From Actinomycetales bacterium (lineage in GTDB: Bacteria; Actinomycetota; Actinomycetes; Actinomycetales; Dermatophilaceae), in the NCBI GenBank assembly GCA_016710645.1, contig JADJVI010000011.1, forward strand, positions 1 through 55,284: a stretch of DNA of 55,284 nucleotides, in the 5' to 3' direction. The position numbers and the translations under genes were made by a program. The notes under the pieces were generated by a model that searched no databases, had not been told where the DNA came from, and worked only from the letters and a program-made list of their open reading frames with translations. Positions 34,215-42,263 of the stretch are shown one piece after another (the first letter of the stretch is position 1; each line of letters begins with the position of its first letter).

Positions 34215-35189
34215 ATGCCGTCCACCGACCAGGCCTCCCACGCGGGGCTGCGTCTGCTCGCCGTCCATGCCCACCCCGACGACGAGTCGAGCAAGGGGGC
34301 CGCGGCGTCGGCTGCCTATGTCGCCCGTGGCGCTCGCGTCTGCGTGGTGTCCTGCACCGGCGGGGAACGCGGCGACGTCCTCAACGAGCGGCTCAAGGAC
34401 GACCCGCACATCCTGCGTGACATCGCCCAGGTGCGCCGCGACGAGATGGCTGCTGCAGCCGCCGTGCTCGGCATCGAGCATGTCTGGCTCGGGTTCATGG
34501 ATTCCGGTCTGCCAGAAGGCGATCCGCTTCCGCCGCTGCCTGAGGGCTGCTTCGCCCTGGAGCCGATCTCGGTGACGACCGAGGCGTTGGTGCGGGTGAT
34601 CCGGTCGTTCCGGCCGCACGTCATGACGACCTATGACGAGCTCGGGGGTTACCCCCACCCCGACCACATCATGACCCACACGGTGTCGATGTCGGCCTTC
34701 CTCGCGGCAGGTGACCCCACGGCATACCCTCATGCCGGTCCGGCCTGGCAGCCGCTCAAGCTCTACTACAACCAGACCCACAGCGGCGGGCGGATTCGCG
34801 CCTTCCACGACGCGATGGTCGCCGAGGGGATCGAGTCGCCTTACACCGAGTGGGTCGCCGCGATCGACAAGCGGCCGGTGCGCACTATCACGACCAGGGT
34901 GCCCTGCTCCGAGCACTTCCCGACCCGCGACGCGGCGCTGATGGCGCACGCCACCCAGGTCGACCCGGACGGCTGGTGGTTCCGGATGCCGAGGGAACTG
35001 GAGGCGCGGGTCTGGCCGACCGAGGATTTCGAGGCGGCCCTGTCTTACGTGCCCGTCCACGCGATCGAGGACGACCTCTTCGCCGGGCTGCCCGACGCTG
35101 CCGCAGCCGACGCCCTGGCCACGTCGGCGCACCTCACCGTGGCCTACGACGGACGGGCCCACGCGGGCTCGACACAGGAAGCGAGTTGA
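34215..35189 (+). CDS. mca: Mycothiol S-conjugate amidase
   Basis: Zinc amidase that cleaves mycothiol conjugates so that the toxin leaves as a mercapturic acid. Metal motif AVHAHPDDESSKG near the N-terminus and YPHPDHIMTH near residue 155; 324 residues, longer than MshB and matching Mca. Confirms that the organism uses mycothiol. The ATG is itself part of a GTATGCCGT decamer copy, with AAGGA 14 nt upstream. Confidence 0.93.
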   Translation: MPSTDQASHAGLRLLAVHAHPDDESSKGAAASAAYVARGARVCVVSCTGGERGDVLNERLKDDPHILRDIAQVRRDEMAAAAAVLGIEHVWLGFMDSGLPEGDPLPPLPEGCFALEPISVTTEALVRVIRSFRPHVMTTYDELGGYPHPDHIMTHTVSMSAFLAAGDPTAYPHAGPAWQPLKLYYNQTHSGGRIRAFHDAMVAEGIESPYTEWVAAIDKRPVRTITTRVPCSEHFPTRDAALMAHATQVDPDGWWFRMPRELEARVWPTEDFEAALSYVPVHAIEDDLFAGLPDAAAADALATSAHLTVAYDGRAHAGSTQEAS

Positions 35190-35195
35190 CCCGCC

Positions 35196-35393
35196 ATGGG
35201 TGACACCCCGACCACGACCATCGGCCCCGGGCTGGGCGCCTTCATCGCGATGTTCTTCCTGGCCGTCGCGCTCTTCTTCCTCATGAAGAACATGAACGCC
35301 CGCATGCGCCGCATGTCCTACCGCGAGCGCGACCGGTTGGCGGCGCTGGAGGCCGAAGAAGCGGCCAAGCGTAAGGCCGAGGGGCGCGAGTAA
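35196..35393 (+). CDS. Small single-pass membrane protein
   Basis: 65 residues: short N-terminus, one membrane segment (GAFIAMFFLAVALFFLMK), then a highly charged helical tail (RMRRMSYRERDRLAALEAEEAAKRKAEGRE). Starts 6 nt after mca and so is in its operon. Such tiny proteins follow mca in many actinobacteria; function unknown. Confidence 0.8.
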   Translation: MGDTPTTTIGPGLGAFIAMFFLAVALFFLMKNMNARMRRMSYRERDRLAALEAEEAAKRKAEGRE

Positions 35394-35444
35394 GGCCGTT
35401 CCGAGCAGGGCATTGACGAACGAGACAGCCGGGTATTCGCGGCC

Positions 35445-35490
35445 GGTATGCCGTCGTGCGCTCAGTTCGCGGCGACGGACACGGCATACG
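35445..35490. repeat. Inverted decamer pair at the end of hemolysin III
   Basis: GGTATGCCGT and ACGGCATACG face each other across 26 nt, spanning the stop of the hemolysin III gene between convergent genes; may serve as a terminator. Confidence 0.7.
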
Positions 35491-36127
35491 CGCTGAGTGC
35501 GACCGCGGCGAAATGCGCGACGAAGGCCGCGACCGTGCAGCTGTGGAAGATCTCGTGGAAGCCGAACCAGCGCGGCCACGGGTCGGGACGCTTGAAGCCA
35601 TAGACGATCGCGCCGAGGGTGTAGAGGATGCCGCCGGCGACGACGAGCGACATGACCAGGCTGCCCCCACCGGCCAGCAGCGGCTGGAAGTAGAAGACCG
35701 CGACCCAGCCGAGGGCGACGTAGACCGGCGTGGAGAGCCAGCGCGGCGCGTCGACCCAGAGCACCTTGAAGGCGACACCGGCGAGCGCGCCGGCCCACAC
35801 GACGATCAGCAGGGACCGCGCCTGGTCGGGGGGCAGCAGGCAGAGCGCGAACGGCGTATAGGAGCCGGCGATGATGAGGAAGATGTTGGAGTGGTCCATG
35901 CGCTTGAGCAGGGCATGCGCGCGGGCCGACCAGCGGCCGCGGTGATAGACCGCCGAGGTCCCGAAGAGCATGGCGGCGCAGGCGACGAAGATGATGGCGC
36001 CGACGCGGGCCCGGCCGGCGGGAGCGAGCGCGCAGAGGATGGCGCCGGCCAGCAGCACGATGGGGAAGATACCGGCATGCAGCCAGCCGCGCAGGCGGGG
36101 CTTGACGTCGGTCTGGGGAGTGCTCAT
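35462..36127 (-). CDS. Hemolysin III / PAQR family membrane protein
   Basis: 221 residues with seven membrane segments. Family marks: TSAVYHRGRWS (SAxYH), RMDHSNIFLIIAGSYTPF (D-H-S near segment 3) and the C-terminal GFHEIFHSCTVAAFVAH, giving the conserved Ser/Asp/His metal site. Despite the name these are probably membrane hydrolases or lipid-homeostasis proteins. A dyad-rich AT-containing patch lies directly upstream. Confidence 0.87.
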   Translation of the reverse strand: MSTPQTDVKPRLRGWLHAGIFPIVLLAGAILCALAPAGRARVGAIIFVACAAMLFGTSAVYHRGRWSARAHALLKRMDHSNIFLIIAGSYTPFALCLLPPDQARSLLIVVWAGALAGVAFKVLWVDAPRWLSTPVYVALGWVAVFYFQPLLAGGGSLVMSLVVAGGILYTLGAIVYGFKRPDPWPRWFGFHEIFHSCTVAAFVAHFAAVALSAYAVSVAAN

Positions 36128-36139
36128 GGGACTGAGGGT

Positions 36140-36174
36140 AACTTACGGTCGCGTAGGTTACGTAATCGTAGGTT
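36140..36174. promoter_or_regulatory. Candidate operator between hemolysin III and cis-prenyl transferase genes
   Basis: AACTTACG-GTCG-CGTAGGTT is an inverted repeat with one mismatch. CGTAGGTT is repeated 15 bp on, around TTACGTAA. The patch is 13 bp upstream of the hemolysin III start and looks like a double TetR-type site. Confidence 0.5.
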
Positions 36175-36269
36175 CGGTGCTGCGGGTATGCGGAGAGTCG
36201 CTGCCGTGAGTCCCTCCGAGCCGGCGCTGGACGTCGGCGGTAGCGTTGCCACTCAGGAAGGAGTGGTGG

Positions 36270-37031
36270 ATGGACCTCAGTTCGCTGATCTACGGCGTCT
36301 ACGAACGTCGGCTGGCTCACGACCTCGACCGCACCGCCACTCCGCGCCATGTCGGGGTCATGCTCGACGGCAACCGGCGCTGGGCCAAGGCCAACGGCTT
36401 CGACACCGCTGACGGGCACCAGGCCGGGGCCGACAAGATCCGCGATCTGCTGGCTTGGTGTGAAGAGGCTGGGGTCGAGGTGGTCACGCTGTGGCTGCTT
36501 TCGACCGACAACCTCGACCGCGACGCGTCCGAACTGGAACCCCTGTTGCGGATCATCGAGCGCGCCGTCTCGGACCTGGCCGCTGCCCACCGTTGGCGGC
36601 TGCACCCGATCGGTGCCTTGGACCTGCTGCCGGCGCATATCGCCGAGGCGTTGCGAGCGGCTGAGACGGCGACGCAGGACGTCGCCGGGCTCACCGTCAA
36701 CGTCGCGGTGGGTTACGGCGGGCGCCGCGAGATCGCGGATGCGGTGCGCCATTTGCTGCTCGACCACGCGCGGGCCGGGACGTCGCTGGAGGACCTCGCG
36801 GCGACGGTCAGCGTCGAGGAGATCGCCTCGCATCTCTACACCCGCGGGCAGCCCGACCCGGACCTGGTGATCCGCACGTCGGGGGAGCAGCGGCTCGGTG
36901 GCTTTCTGCTGTGGCAGAGCGCCAAGAGCGAGTTCTACTTCTGCGAGGCCTACTGGCCCGATTTCCGCAAGGTCGACTTCCTGCGCGCTCTGCGCTCCTA
37001 CGGCAGTCGCGAGCGCCGCTTCGGCCGCTGA
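36270..37031 (+). CDS. Isoprenyl transferase (cis-prenyl diphosphate synthase)
   Basis: Condenses isopentenyl diphosphate units in cis, making farnesyl- or decaprenyl-type diphosphates for cell-wall carriers. 253 residues. HVGVMLDGNRRWAKANG holds the catalytic Asp, then GADKIRDLLAWCEEAGVEVVTLWLLSTDN, and the C-terminal DLVIRTSGEQRLGGFLLWQSAKSEFYFCEAYWPDF. Close to the short-chain (2Z,6E)-farnesyl group of actinobacteria, but chain length needs testing. The ATG at 36270 follows AAGGAG; earlier in-frame starts do not. Confidence 0.9.
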   Translation: MDLSSLIYGVYERRLAHDLDRTATPRHVGVMLDGNRRWAKANGFDTADGHQAGADKIRDLLAWCEEAGVEVVTLWLLSTDNLDRDASELEPLLRIIERAVSDLAAAHRWRLHPIGALDLLPAHIAEALRAAETATQDVAGLTVNVAVGYGGRREIADAVRHLLLDHARAGTSLEDLAATVSVEEIASHLYTRGQPDPDLVIRTSGEQRLGGFLLWQSAKSEFYFCEAYWPDFRKVDFLRALRSYGSRERRFGR

Positions 37032-37038
37032 CCCGGCC

Positions 37039-37101
37039 GGACGGCATACCGCACGCCTTTCCGGGACGGCATACCGCACGCCTTTCCAGGAGGTATGCCG
37101 T
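37039..37101. repeat. 25-bp tandem repeat plus inverted decamer
   Basis: Two direct copies of a 25-bp unit (starting GGACGGCATACCGCACGCC), each holding the decamer, are followed by the decamer in opposite orientation at 37092. Together they can fold into a hairpin between convergent genes and may end both. Confidence 0.85.
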
Positions 37102-37150
37102 GTGAGACGAGACCTCGCAGGCCGCGGATAGCGGCCCACGTCGATCTGCG

Positions 37151-38380
37151 TCAGTGTGCTTCGGACAGCAGCTTCTGGATCCGCGAGACGCCCTCGACCA
37201 GATCGTCGTCGCCCAACGCGTAAGACAGCCGCAGATAGCCGCTCGGACCGAACGCCTCACCCGGCACGACCGCAACCTCGACCTCGTCGAGGATGAGCGC
37301 CGCGAGATCGGCGGACGTCAGCGGACGAGCGCCGCGGATCGTGTGGCCCAGCACGCCCTTGACCGACGGATAGCAGTAGAACGCCCCCGTCGGGGTCGGG
37401 CACTCGACGCCGGGGATCTCGTTGAGCATCGCGACCATCGTCTGGCGCCGCCGGTCGAAGGCCACCTTCATCTCGTCCACGGCCGACAGGTCACCGGCCA
37501 GCGCGGCGATGGCCGCGCGCTGGGCAACGTTGTTGACATTGCTCGACAGGTGGCTCTGCAGGTTGGTCGCGGCCGCGATGACATCAGCCGGGCCGATCAT
37601 CCAGCCCACCCGCCAGCCGGTCATCGCATAGGTCTTGGCGACCCCGTTGAGGACGATGCACGTGTCGGCGAGCTCGGGGACCTCGACCGGCATACTCGCC
37701 GCCGTCACCCCGTCATAGGTGAGGTGCTCATAGATCTCGTCGGTGATGACCCAGATGCCGTTGGCATGGGCCCACCGACCGATCGCGCGCACCTGATCGG
37801 GCGGGTAGACCGCGCCGGTCGGGTTGGACGGTGAGCAGAACAGCAGCACCTTGGTGCGCTCGGTGCGCGCCGCTTCGAGCTGCTCGACGGTGACAAGGTA
37901 ACCCTGGTCCTCACCGGCGAAGACCTCGACGGGCGTGCCACCCGCGAGCGCGATGGCCTCCGGATAGGTCGTCCAATACGGCGCGGGCAGGATGACCTCG
38001 TCACCCGGGTCGACGATGCTGGCGAACGCCTGATAGACCGCCTGCTTGCCGCCATTGGTGACGAGCACCTGCGAGGGCTTGACCTCATACCCACTGTCGC
38101 GCAGCGTCTTGGCCGCGATCGCCTCGCGCAGCTCGGGCAGCCCGGCCGCGGGCGTGTAGCGGTGGTTGACCGGCTTCCGCGCCGCCTCGATCGCCGCCTC
38201 GACGATGTAGTCCGGCGTCGGGAAGTCGGGCTCACCGGCACCGAACCCGATGACCGGCCGGCCCTGGGCCTTGAGGGCCTTGGCCTTGGCGTCGACGGCC
38301 AGGGTGGCGCTCTCGGCGATGGCACCGATGCGGCGGGAGACTCGGCGGGGGGCGAAAGTGGGATCCGTCACGGCGTCCAT
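37151..38380 (-). CDS. Aspartate aminotransferase, fold type I
   Basis: PLP transaminase of subclass Ib, 409 residues. Substrate loop GAGEPDFPTPDYI, NPTGAVY, the Schiff-base lysine in NGVAKTYAMTGWRVGW and the carboxylate-binding Arg in GYLRLSYAL. Sits beside the tRNA-Trp/secE block, its usual actinobacterial place. Aspartate is the likely amino donor; broader specificity is possible. Confidence 0.9.
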   Translation of the reverse strand: MDAVTDPTFAPRRVSRRIGAIAESATLAVDAKAKALKAQGRPVIGFGAGEPDFPTPDYIVEAAIEAARKPVNHRYTPAAGLPELREAIAAKTLRDSGYEVKPSQVLVTNGGKQAVYQAFASIVDPGDEVILPAPYWTTYPEAIALAGGTPVEVFAGEDQGYLVTVEQLEAARTERTKVLLFCSPSNPTGAVYPPDQVRAIGRWAHANGIWVITDEIYEHLTYDGVTAASMPVEVPELADTCIVLNGVAKTYAMTGWRVGWMIGPADVIAAATNLQSHLSSNVNNVAQRAAIAALAGDLSAVDEMKVAFDRRRQTMVAMLNEIPGVECPTPTGAFYCYPSVKGVLGHTIRGARPLTSADLAALILDEVEVAVVPGEAFGPSGYLRLSYALGDDDLVEGVSRIQKLLSEAH

Positions 38381-38605
38381 GTTCCCATTGCTCCGGTATG
38401 CCGTGTGCTCGCCGTCCGCACTCCGGTCGCCCGCCCCGCCCCGCTCCGGTCACTGTGCCGTTGCCCTCCGTCGCGCCCCACCGCATCGGGGTTGTCCTTC
38501 GGTTTCCCCGGGTGCGAGACGTCCCGTATGCTGTGTCCTCGGTTGCTTTTGCGGCCATGCTCCGGCATGCCCGAAGTGACGCGCCCGGATCCCCAGTCCG
38601 GGTGA

Positions 38606-38678
38606 AGGGCAATAGCTCAATTGGTAGAGCACCGGTCTCCAAAACCGGCGGTTGGGGGTTCGAGTCCCTCTTGCCCTG
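38606..38678 (+). tRNA. tRNA-Trp (CCA anticodon)
   Basis: AGGGCAA/TTGCCCT acceptor stem, D arm with AGCTCAATTGGTAGAGC, anticodon loop CTCCAAA closed by CCGGT/ACCGG, and a T arm with GTTCGAGT. CCA is not encoded. It precedes secE as in most actinobacteria. The rest of the 408-bp gap after the aminotransferase start holds one decamer copy and no gene I can support. Confidence 0.96.
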
Positions 38679-38788
38679 CTGGTGCAGCCCGGCTGCCGGC
38701 GGCCTCGTGTCGCGGGAGCGCGGTTGCGACAGTCCACCGGACATCCCGTCCGTACCGTCCATGCCACTACGACTGAAGGATCGACCGC

Positions 38789-39058
38789 GTGACCGAGTCC
38801 AGCACCGCGAAGACCGGGAGCCGGGCCACCCAGAAGCGGTCGGCCCCGGGCAACCCGGTCAGTCGGCTGTTCGCGGCGATCGCGCTCTTCGTCCGTCAGA
38901 TCATCGACGAGCTGCGCAAGGTCGTGCGGCCGACCGGCTCGGAGTTGCTCAACTACACGGTCGTCGTCATCTTCTTCGTGCTGGCGATCATGGCGATCGT
39001 CTCGGGGCTGGACTTCCTGTTCCACCGGCTCATCCTGCTGGTCTTCGCCGGCACCTGA
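38789..39058 (+). CDS. secE: Preprotein translocase subunit SecE
   Basis: Single-span subunit of the SecYEG channel, 89 residues. A basic Ala/Ser-rich cytosolic tail leads to the conserved amphipathic helix RQIIDELRKVVRPTGSELLNYT and the membrane segment VVVIFFVLAIMAIVSGLDFLF. GTG start with AAGGA upstream. Followed by nusG after 63 nt. Confidence 0.94.
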   Translation: MTESSTAKTGSRATQKRSAPGNPVSRLFAAIALFVRQIIDELRKVVRPTGSELLNYTVVVIFFVLAIMAIVSGLDFLFHRLILLVFAGT

Positions 39059-39121
39059 TCCGCCCCGCACGCTCGCATCGCCCGCACGCTCGCATCGCCC
39101 CGTAGGAAAGAGGTCTCCACC

Positions 39122-39904
39122 GTGTCCGACCAGGACGACGTCTTCGACGCAGCGCTCGCCGACTCTCGGCGCGACGCTGAGGCCGCAGAGTCCGCAGAGT
39201 CCGCGGCACAGGAGTCTGCCGACGCAGTGGCAGCCGACGAAGCCGCGGCAGCCGAGGTCCCCGGGGCCGACGAGGTTGCCGAGGACGCTGTCATCGACCC
39301 GGTCGCCGAGTTCAAGGCGACGCTGCGGGCCAAGCCGGGTGACTGGTATGTCATCCACTCCTACGCAGGCTATGAAAACCGGGTCAAGGCCAACCTCGAG
39401 ACCCGCATCATCAGCCTCAACATGGAGGACTACATCTTCGAGATCGAAGTCCCCATGGAGGAGGTCCGCGAGATCAAGGGCGGCCAGCCCAAGATCGTCC
39501 GCCGCGTGCGGATGCCCGGATATGTCCTCGTGCGGATGGATCTCACCGACGAGTCCTGGGGTGCCGTCCGGCATACCCCTGGTGTCACCGGTTTTGTCGG
39601 CAACGCGCACCAGCCCATCCCGCTGACCCTCGACGAGGTCTACGGCATGCTCGCCCCCGACCTGGCTCCGGCCGCGGGTGCGGCGGGCGCCGGCGGCGCT
39701 GGCTCGGGCAGCAAGCCCAAGGACGTGCGCCTGGTCGACTTCGAGATCGGCGAGTCGGTCACCGTCATGGAGGGTCCGTTCGAGACCATGCCGGCGACGA
39801 TCTCCGAGATCAACCCCGACACCCAGAAGCTCAAGGTCCTCGTGTCGATCTTCGGCCGCGAGACGCCTGTCGAACTCTCCTTCAGCCAGGTCGCCAAGCT
39901 CTGA
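39122..39904 (+). CDS. nusG: Transcription termination/antitermination protein NusG
   Basis: Binds RNA polymerase and couples it to Rho or ribosomes. 260 residues: an acidic Ala/Glu-rich N-terminal extension (about 70 residues, common in actinobacteria), the NGN domain (WYVIHSYAGYENRVKANLETR), an Ala/Gly linker, and the KOW domain (GESVTVMEGPFETMPATISEINPDTQKLKV). GTG start after GAAAGAGG. Confidence 0.95.
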   Translation: MSDQDDVFDAALADSRRDAEAAESAESAAQESADAVAADEAAAAEVPGADEVAEDAVIDPVAEFKATLRAKPGDWYVIHSYAGYENRVKANLETRIISLNMEDYIFEIEVPMEEVREIKGGQPKIVRRVRMPGYVLVRMDLTDESWGAVRHTPGVTGFVGNAHQPIPLTLDEVYGMLAPDLAPAAGAAGAGGAGSGSKPKDVRLVDFEIGESVTVMEGPFETMPATISEINPDTQKLKVLVSIFGRETPVELSFSQVAKL

Positions 39905-40014
39905 CAGCAGGCGCGAGGCACCAACCGAAGGAAACCCGCCGGGCGTGAACCCACGACCGGCACTGCAACCGGGTCATCGCCCACGGCGTCGGCCCACAAC
40001 GAAGGAAGAGGCAC

Positions 40015-40452
40015 ATGCCCCCCAAGAAGAAGAAGATCACCGGGTTCATCAAGCTGCAGATCAACGCTGGCGCAGCGACCCCGGCCCCGCCGGTCGGCCC
40101 CGCGCTCGGTCAGCACGGCGTCAACATCATGGAGTTCGTCAAGGCCTACAACGCGGCCACCGAATCCCAGCGCGGCAACGTCATCCCGGTCGAAATCACC
40201 GTCTACGAAGACCGCTCGTTCACCTTCGTCACCAAGACCCCGCCGGCTGCCGAGCTCATCAAGAAGGCTGCGGGCGTCGCCAAGGGCTCGTCCGAGCCGC
40301 ACAAGACCAAGGTCGCCAAGCTCTCCGCTGACCAGATCCGCGAGATCGCCCAGCAGAAGATGGAAGACCTCAACGCCAACGACATCGAGATGGCCGCCCG
40401 CATCATCGCCGGCACCGCCCGCTCGATGGGCATCACGACCGAGGGCTACTGA
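40015..40452 (+). CDS. rplK: 50S ribosomal protein L11
   Basis: Forms the GTPase-associated centre on 23S rRNA; binding site of thiopeptides. 145 residues, MPPKKKKITGFIKLQINAGAATPAPPVGPALGQHGVNIMEF with the Pro-rich N-terminal switch, and the RNA-binding C-terminal domain (ADQIREIAQQKMEDLNANDIE). GGAAGAGG upstream. Co-transcribed with rplA. Confidence 0.97.
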   Translation: MPPKKKKITGFIKLQINAGAATPAPPVGPALGQHGVNIMEFVKAYNAATESQRGNVIPVEITVYEDRSFTFVTKTPPAAELIKKAAGVAKGSSEPHKTKVAKLSADQIREIAQQKMEDLNANDIEMAARIIAGTARSMGITTEGY

Positions 40453-40466
40453 GCAACCAGCCACCC

Positions 40467-40506
40467 GGCATACCGCAGTGACACGGCATACCGCCTGGTA
40501 TGCCGT
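40467..40506. repeat. Three decamer copies with perfect hairpin between rplK and rplA
   Basis: A CCGGCATACC copy is followed by ACGGCATACC, loop GCCT and GGTATGCCGT. The hairpin lies in the 114-nt spacer of a ribosomal operon, where it could be a processing site or partial terminator. Confidence 0.85.
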
Positions 40507-40566
40507 GCGTGGGAGGGCCTCGCGCGGGCCCGTCAACCACACTCCACCCCGCAGTAAGGAGCAGCA

Positions 40567-41280
40567 ATGAAGCGCAGCAAGTCCTATCGGGCAGCAGCCG
40601 ACAAGATCACCCCGGGCAAGCTCTACGCCCCGCTCGAGGCGGTCCGACTGGCCAAGGAGACCTCGTCCACGAAGTACGACGCCACGGTCGAGGTCGCCCT
40701 GCGGCTCGGGGTCGACCCCCGCAAGGCCGACCAGATGGTCCGCGGCACGGTCAACCTCCCGCACGGCACCGGCAAGACCGCCCGTGTGTTGGTCTTCGCC
40801 AACGCCGACAAGGCCGAGGCGGCTCGTGAAGCCGGCGCCGACTACGTCGGGTCGGACGACCTGCTGGCCAAGATCCAGGGTGGCTGGCTCGACTTCGATG
40901 CCGTCGTCGCGACCCCGGACATGATGGGCAAGGTCGGTCGGCTCGGGAAGGTGCTCGGCCCGCGTGGCCTCATGCCCAACCCCAAGACCGGCACCGTCAC
41001 CATGGATGTCGCCAAGGCCGTCACCGAAATCAAGGGCGGCAAGATCGAGTTCCGCGTCGACAAGCACGCCAACCTGCACTTCATCATCGGCAAGGTGAGC
41101 TTCGACGAGAAGTCGCTCGTCGAGAACTACGCCGCCGCCATCGAGGAAGTGCTGCGGCTCAAGCCGTCGGCGTCCAAGGGCCGCTACGTCGAGAAGGCCA
41201 CGATGGCCACGACGATGGGCCCCGGCATCCCGCTGGACCCGGCTCGCACCCGCAACCTGCTGGCCGACGACGAGTCCTGA
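40567..41280 (+). CDS. rplA: 50S ribosomal protein L1
   Basis: Binds the L1 stalk of 23S rRNA and represses its own operon in many bacteria. 237 residues; signature GKVGRLGKVLGPRGLMPNPKTGTVT and the N-terminal KRSKSYRAAADKI. AAGGAG upstream of the ATG. A strong hairpin terminator follows, so the usual link to rplJ is cut. Confidence 0.97.
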   Translation: MKRSKSYRAAADKITPGKLYAPLEAVRLAKETSSTKYDATVEVALRLGVDPRKADQMVRGTVNLPHGTGKTARVLVFANADKAEAAREAGADYVGSDDLLAKIQGGWLDFDAVVATPDMMGKVGRLGKVLGPRGLMPNPKTGTVTMDVAKAVTEIKGGKIEFRVDKHANLHFIIGKVSFDEKSLVENYAAAIEEVLRLKPSASKGRYVEKATMATTMGPGIPLDPARTRNLLADDES

Positions 41281-41303
41281 TTCGCCGTTCGACTGCATCG
41301 TCT

Positions 41304-41335
41304 CGCGCCCGGACCTCTCAGGAGGTCCGGGCGCG
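41304..41335 (+). terminator. rplA terminator
   Basis: CGCGCCCGGACCTC / GAGGTCCGGGCGCG, a 14-bp perfect stem with TCAG loop. Confidence 0.85.
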
Positions 41336-41431
41336 GGGCATTTCGGGGGCTTTGATCTGGTTCGTGGGTGTCTGGCGACCGACAGGCACTAGCGTTGCGC
41401 CCGTCGTGTTCAACCACCTCGGGAGTATGCC

Positions 41432-42223
41432 GTGAAGCTCACCTCGCTCAGCCCCCTCGCCCTCGTCGCCGCCCTCGCCCTCTCAGGCTGCGGGGGAGGT
41501 AGTGCCACGGCGACTGCCCCGGCGACGGGAGCCAACTCCGCCGCTCCCACGAGCGCCGCGCCGGCCGCGCCAGCCGGCATCACCGACGGCAAGGTGCTCG
41601 CCCAGCGGCTCAACGACGCGCTCACCAAGGCCGGTAGCGGCAAGGCGGTCATGACGATGTCCGGCATGAGCACCGCCGCCGCGTCCGGCAGCATGGAGGG
41701 CACGACCGAATTCGTCGTCAAGGGTGACCGGATGGACACCAAGGCCACCATGACGATCATGGGCAAGGCGGTCGAGGTCCGCAGCATCGGCGGGATCATG
41801 TACATGAAGGGCCTCATGCCGGCCGCGGCGATCGGGGGCAAGTCGTGGGTGAAGATCGACCCCAACGGCACCGACGCCTTCAGCAAGCAGATGGCCCCGA
41901 GCCTGCAGCAGTCCGGTGACATCCGCGCTCAGATCGACATGTATGCCGGCGCAACGGTCACCCTCGTCGACACCACCAATGGCGTGAGCCACTACAAGCT
42001 CACCGGGCTCACCGGGGCGCCGGCTGCCACCGGAAGCACGGCCGGTGCTGCTCCGCAGAGCGTCGATGTCTGGATGGACAGCCAGGACCGCCCCACCAAG
42101 ATGACGGTCACCGCCCCGGGGGCCAACGTTGAGGTGACCTACTCCGACTTCGGCGCGCCGATCACCGTCGAGGCTCCGCCGGCCGCCGACGTGGGCGTCT
42201 TCAGCATGCCGAACGCCAGCTGA
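41432..42223 (+). CDS. LppX/LprAFG-like lipoprotein (copy C)
   Basis: 263 residues. Signal peptide with lipobox LALSGC and a Ser/Ala/Pro linker, then the same family fold (VLAQRLNDALTKAGSGKAVMTMSG), more distant from copies A and B than they are from each other. Ends IPVEAPPAADVGVF-like. A member at this position after rplA is common in relatives. The GTG start lies inside a dispersed-decamer copy (AGTATGCCGTG). Confidence 0.8.
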   Translation: MKLTSLSPLALVAALALSGCGGGSATATAPATGANSAAPTSAAPAAPAGITDGKVLAQRLNDALTKAGSGKAVMTMSGMSTAAASGSMEGTTEFVVKGDRMDTKATMTIMGKAVEVRSIGGIMYMKGLMPAAAIGGKSWVKIDPNGTDAFSKQMAPSLQQSGDIRAQIDMYAGATVTLVDTTNGVSHYKLTGLTGAPAATGSTAGAAPQSVDVWMDSQDRPTKMTVTAPGANVEVTYSDFGAPITVEAPPAADVGVFSMPNAS

Positions 42224-42263
42224 CCCCTGGCGGCGACGCGGGAGAGCGGCGTAGCGTCCGCTC

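Noticed and set aside
37039..37101. CRISPR array
   Set aside because: Only two 25-bp tandem units with no spacers and no cas genes; it belongs to the dispersed decamer.
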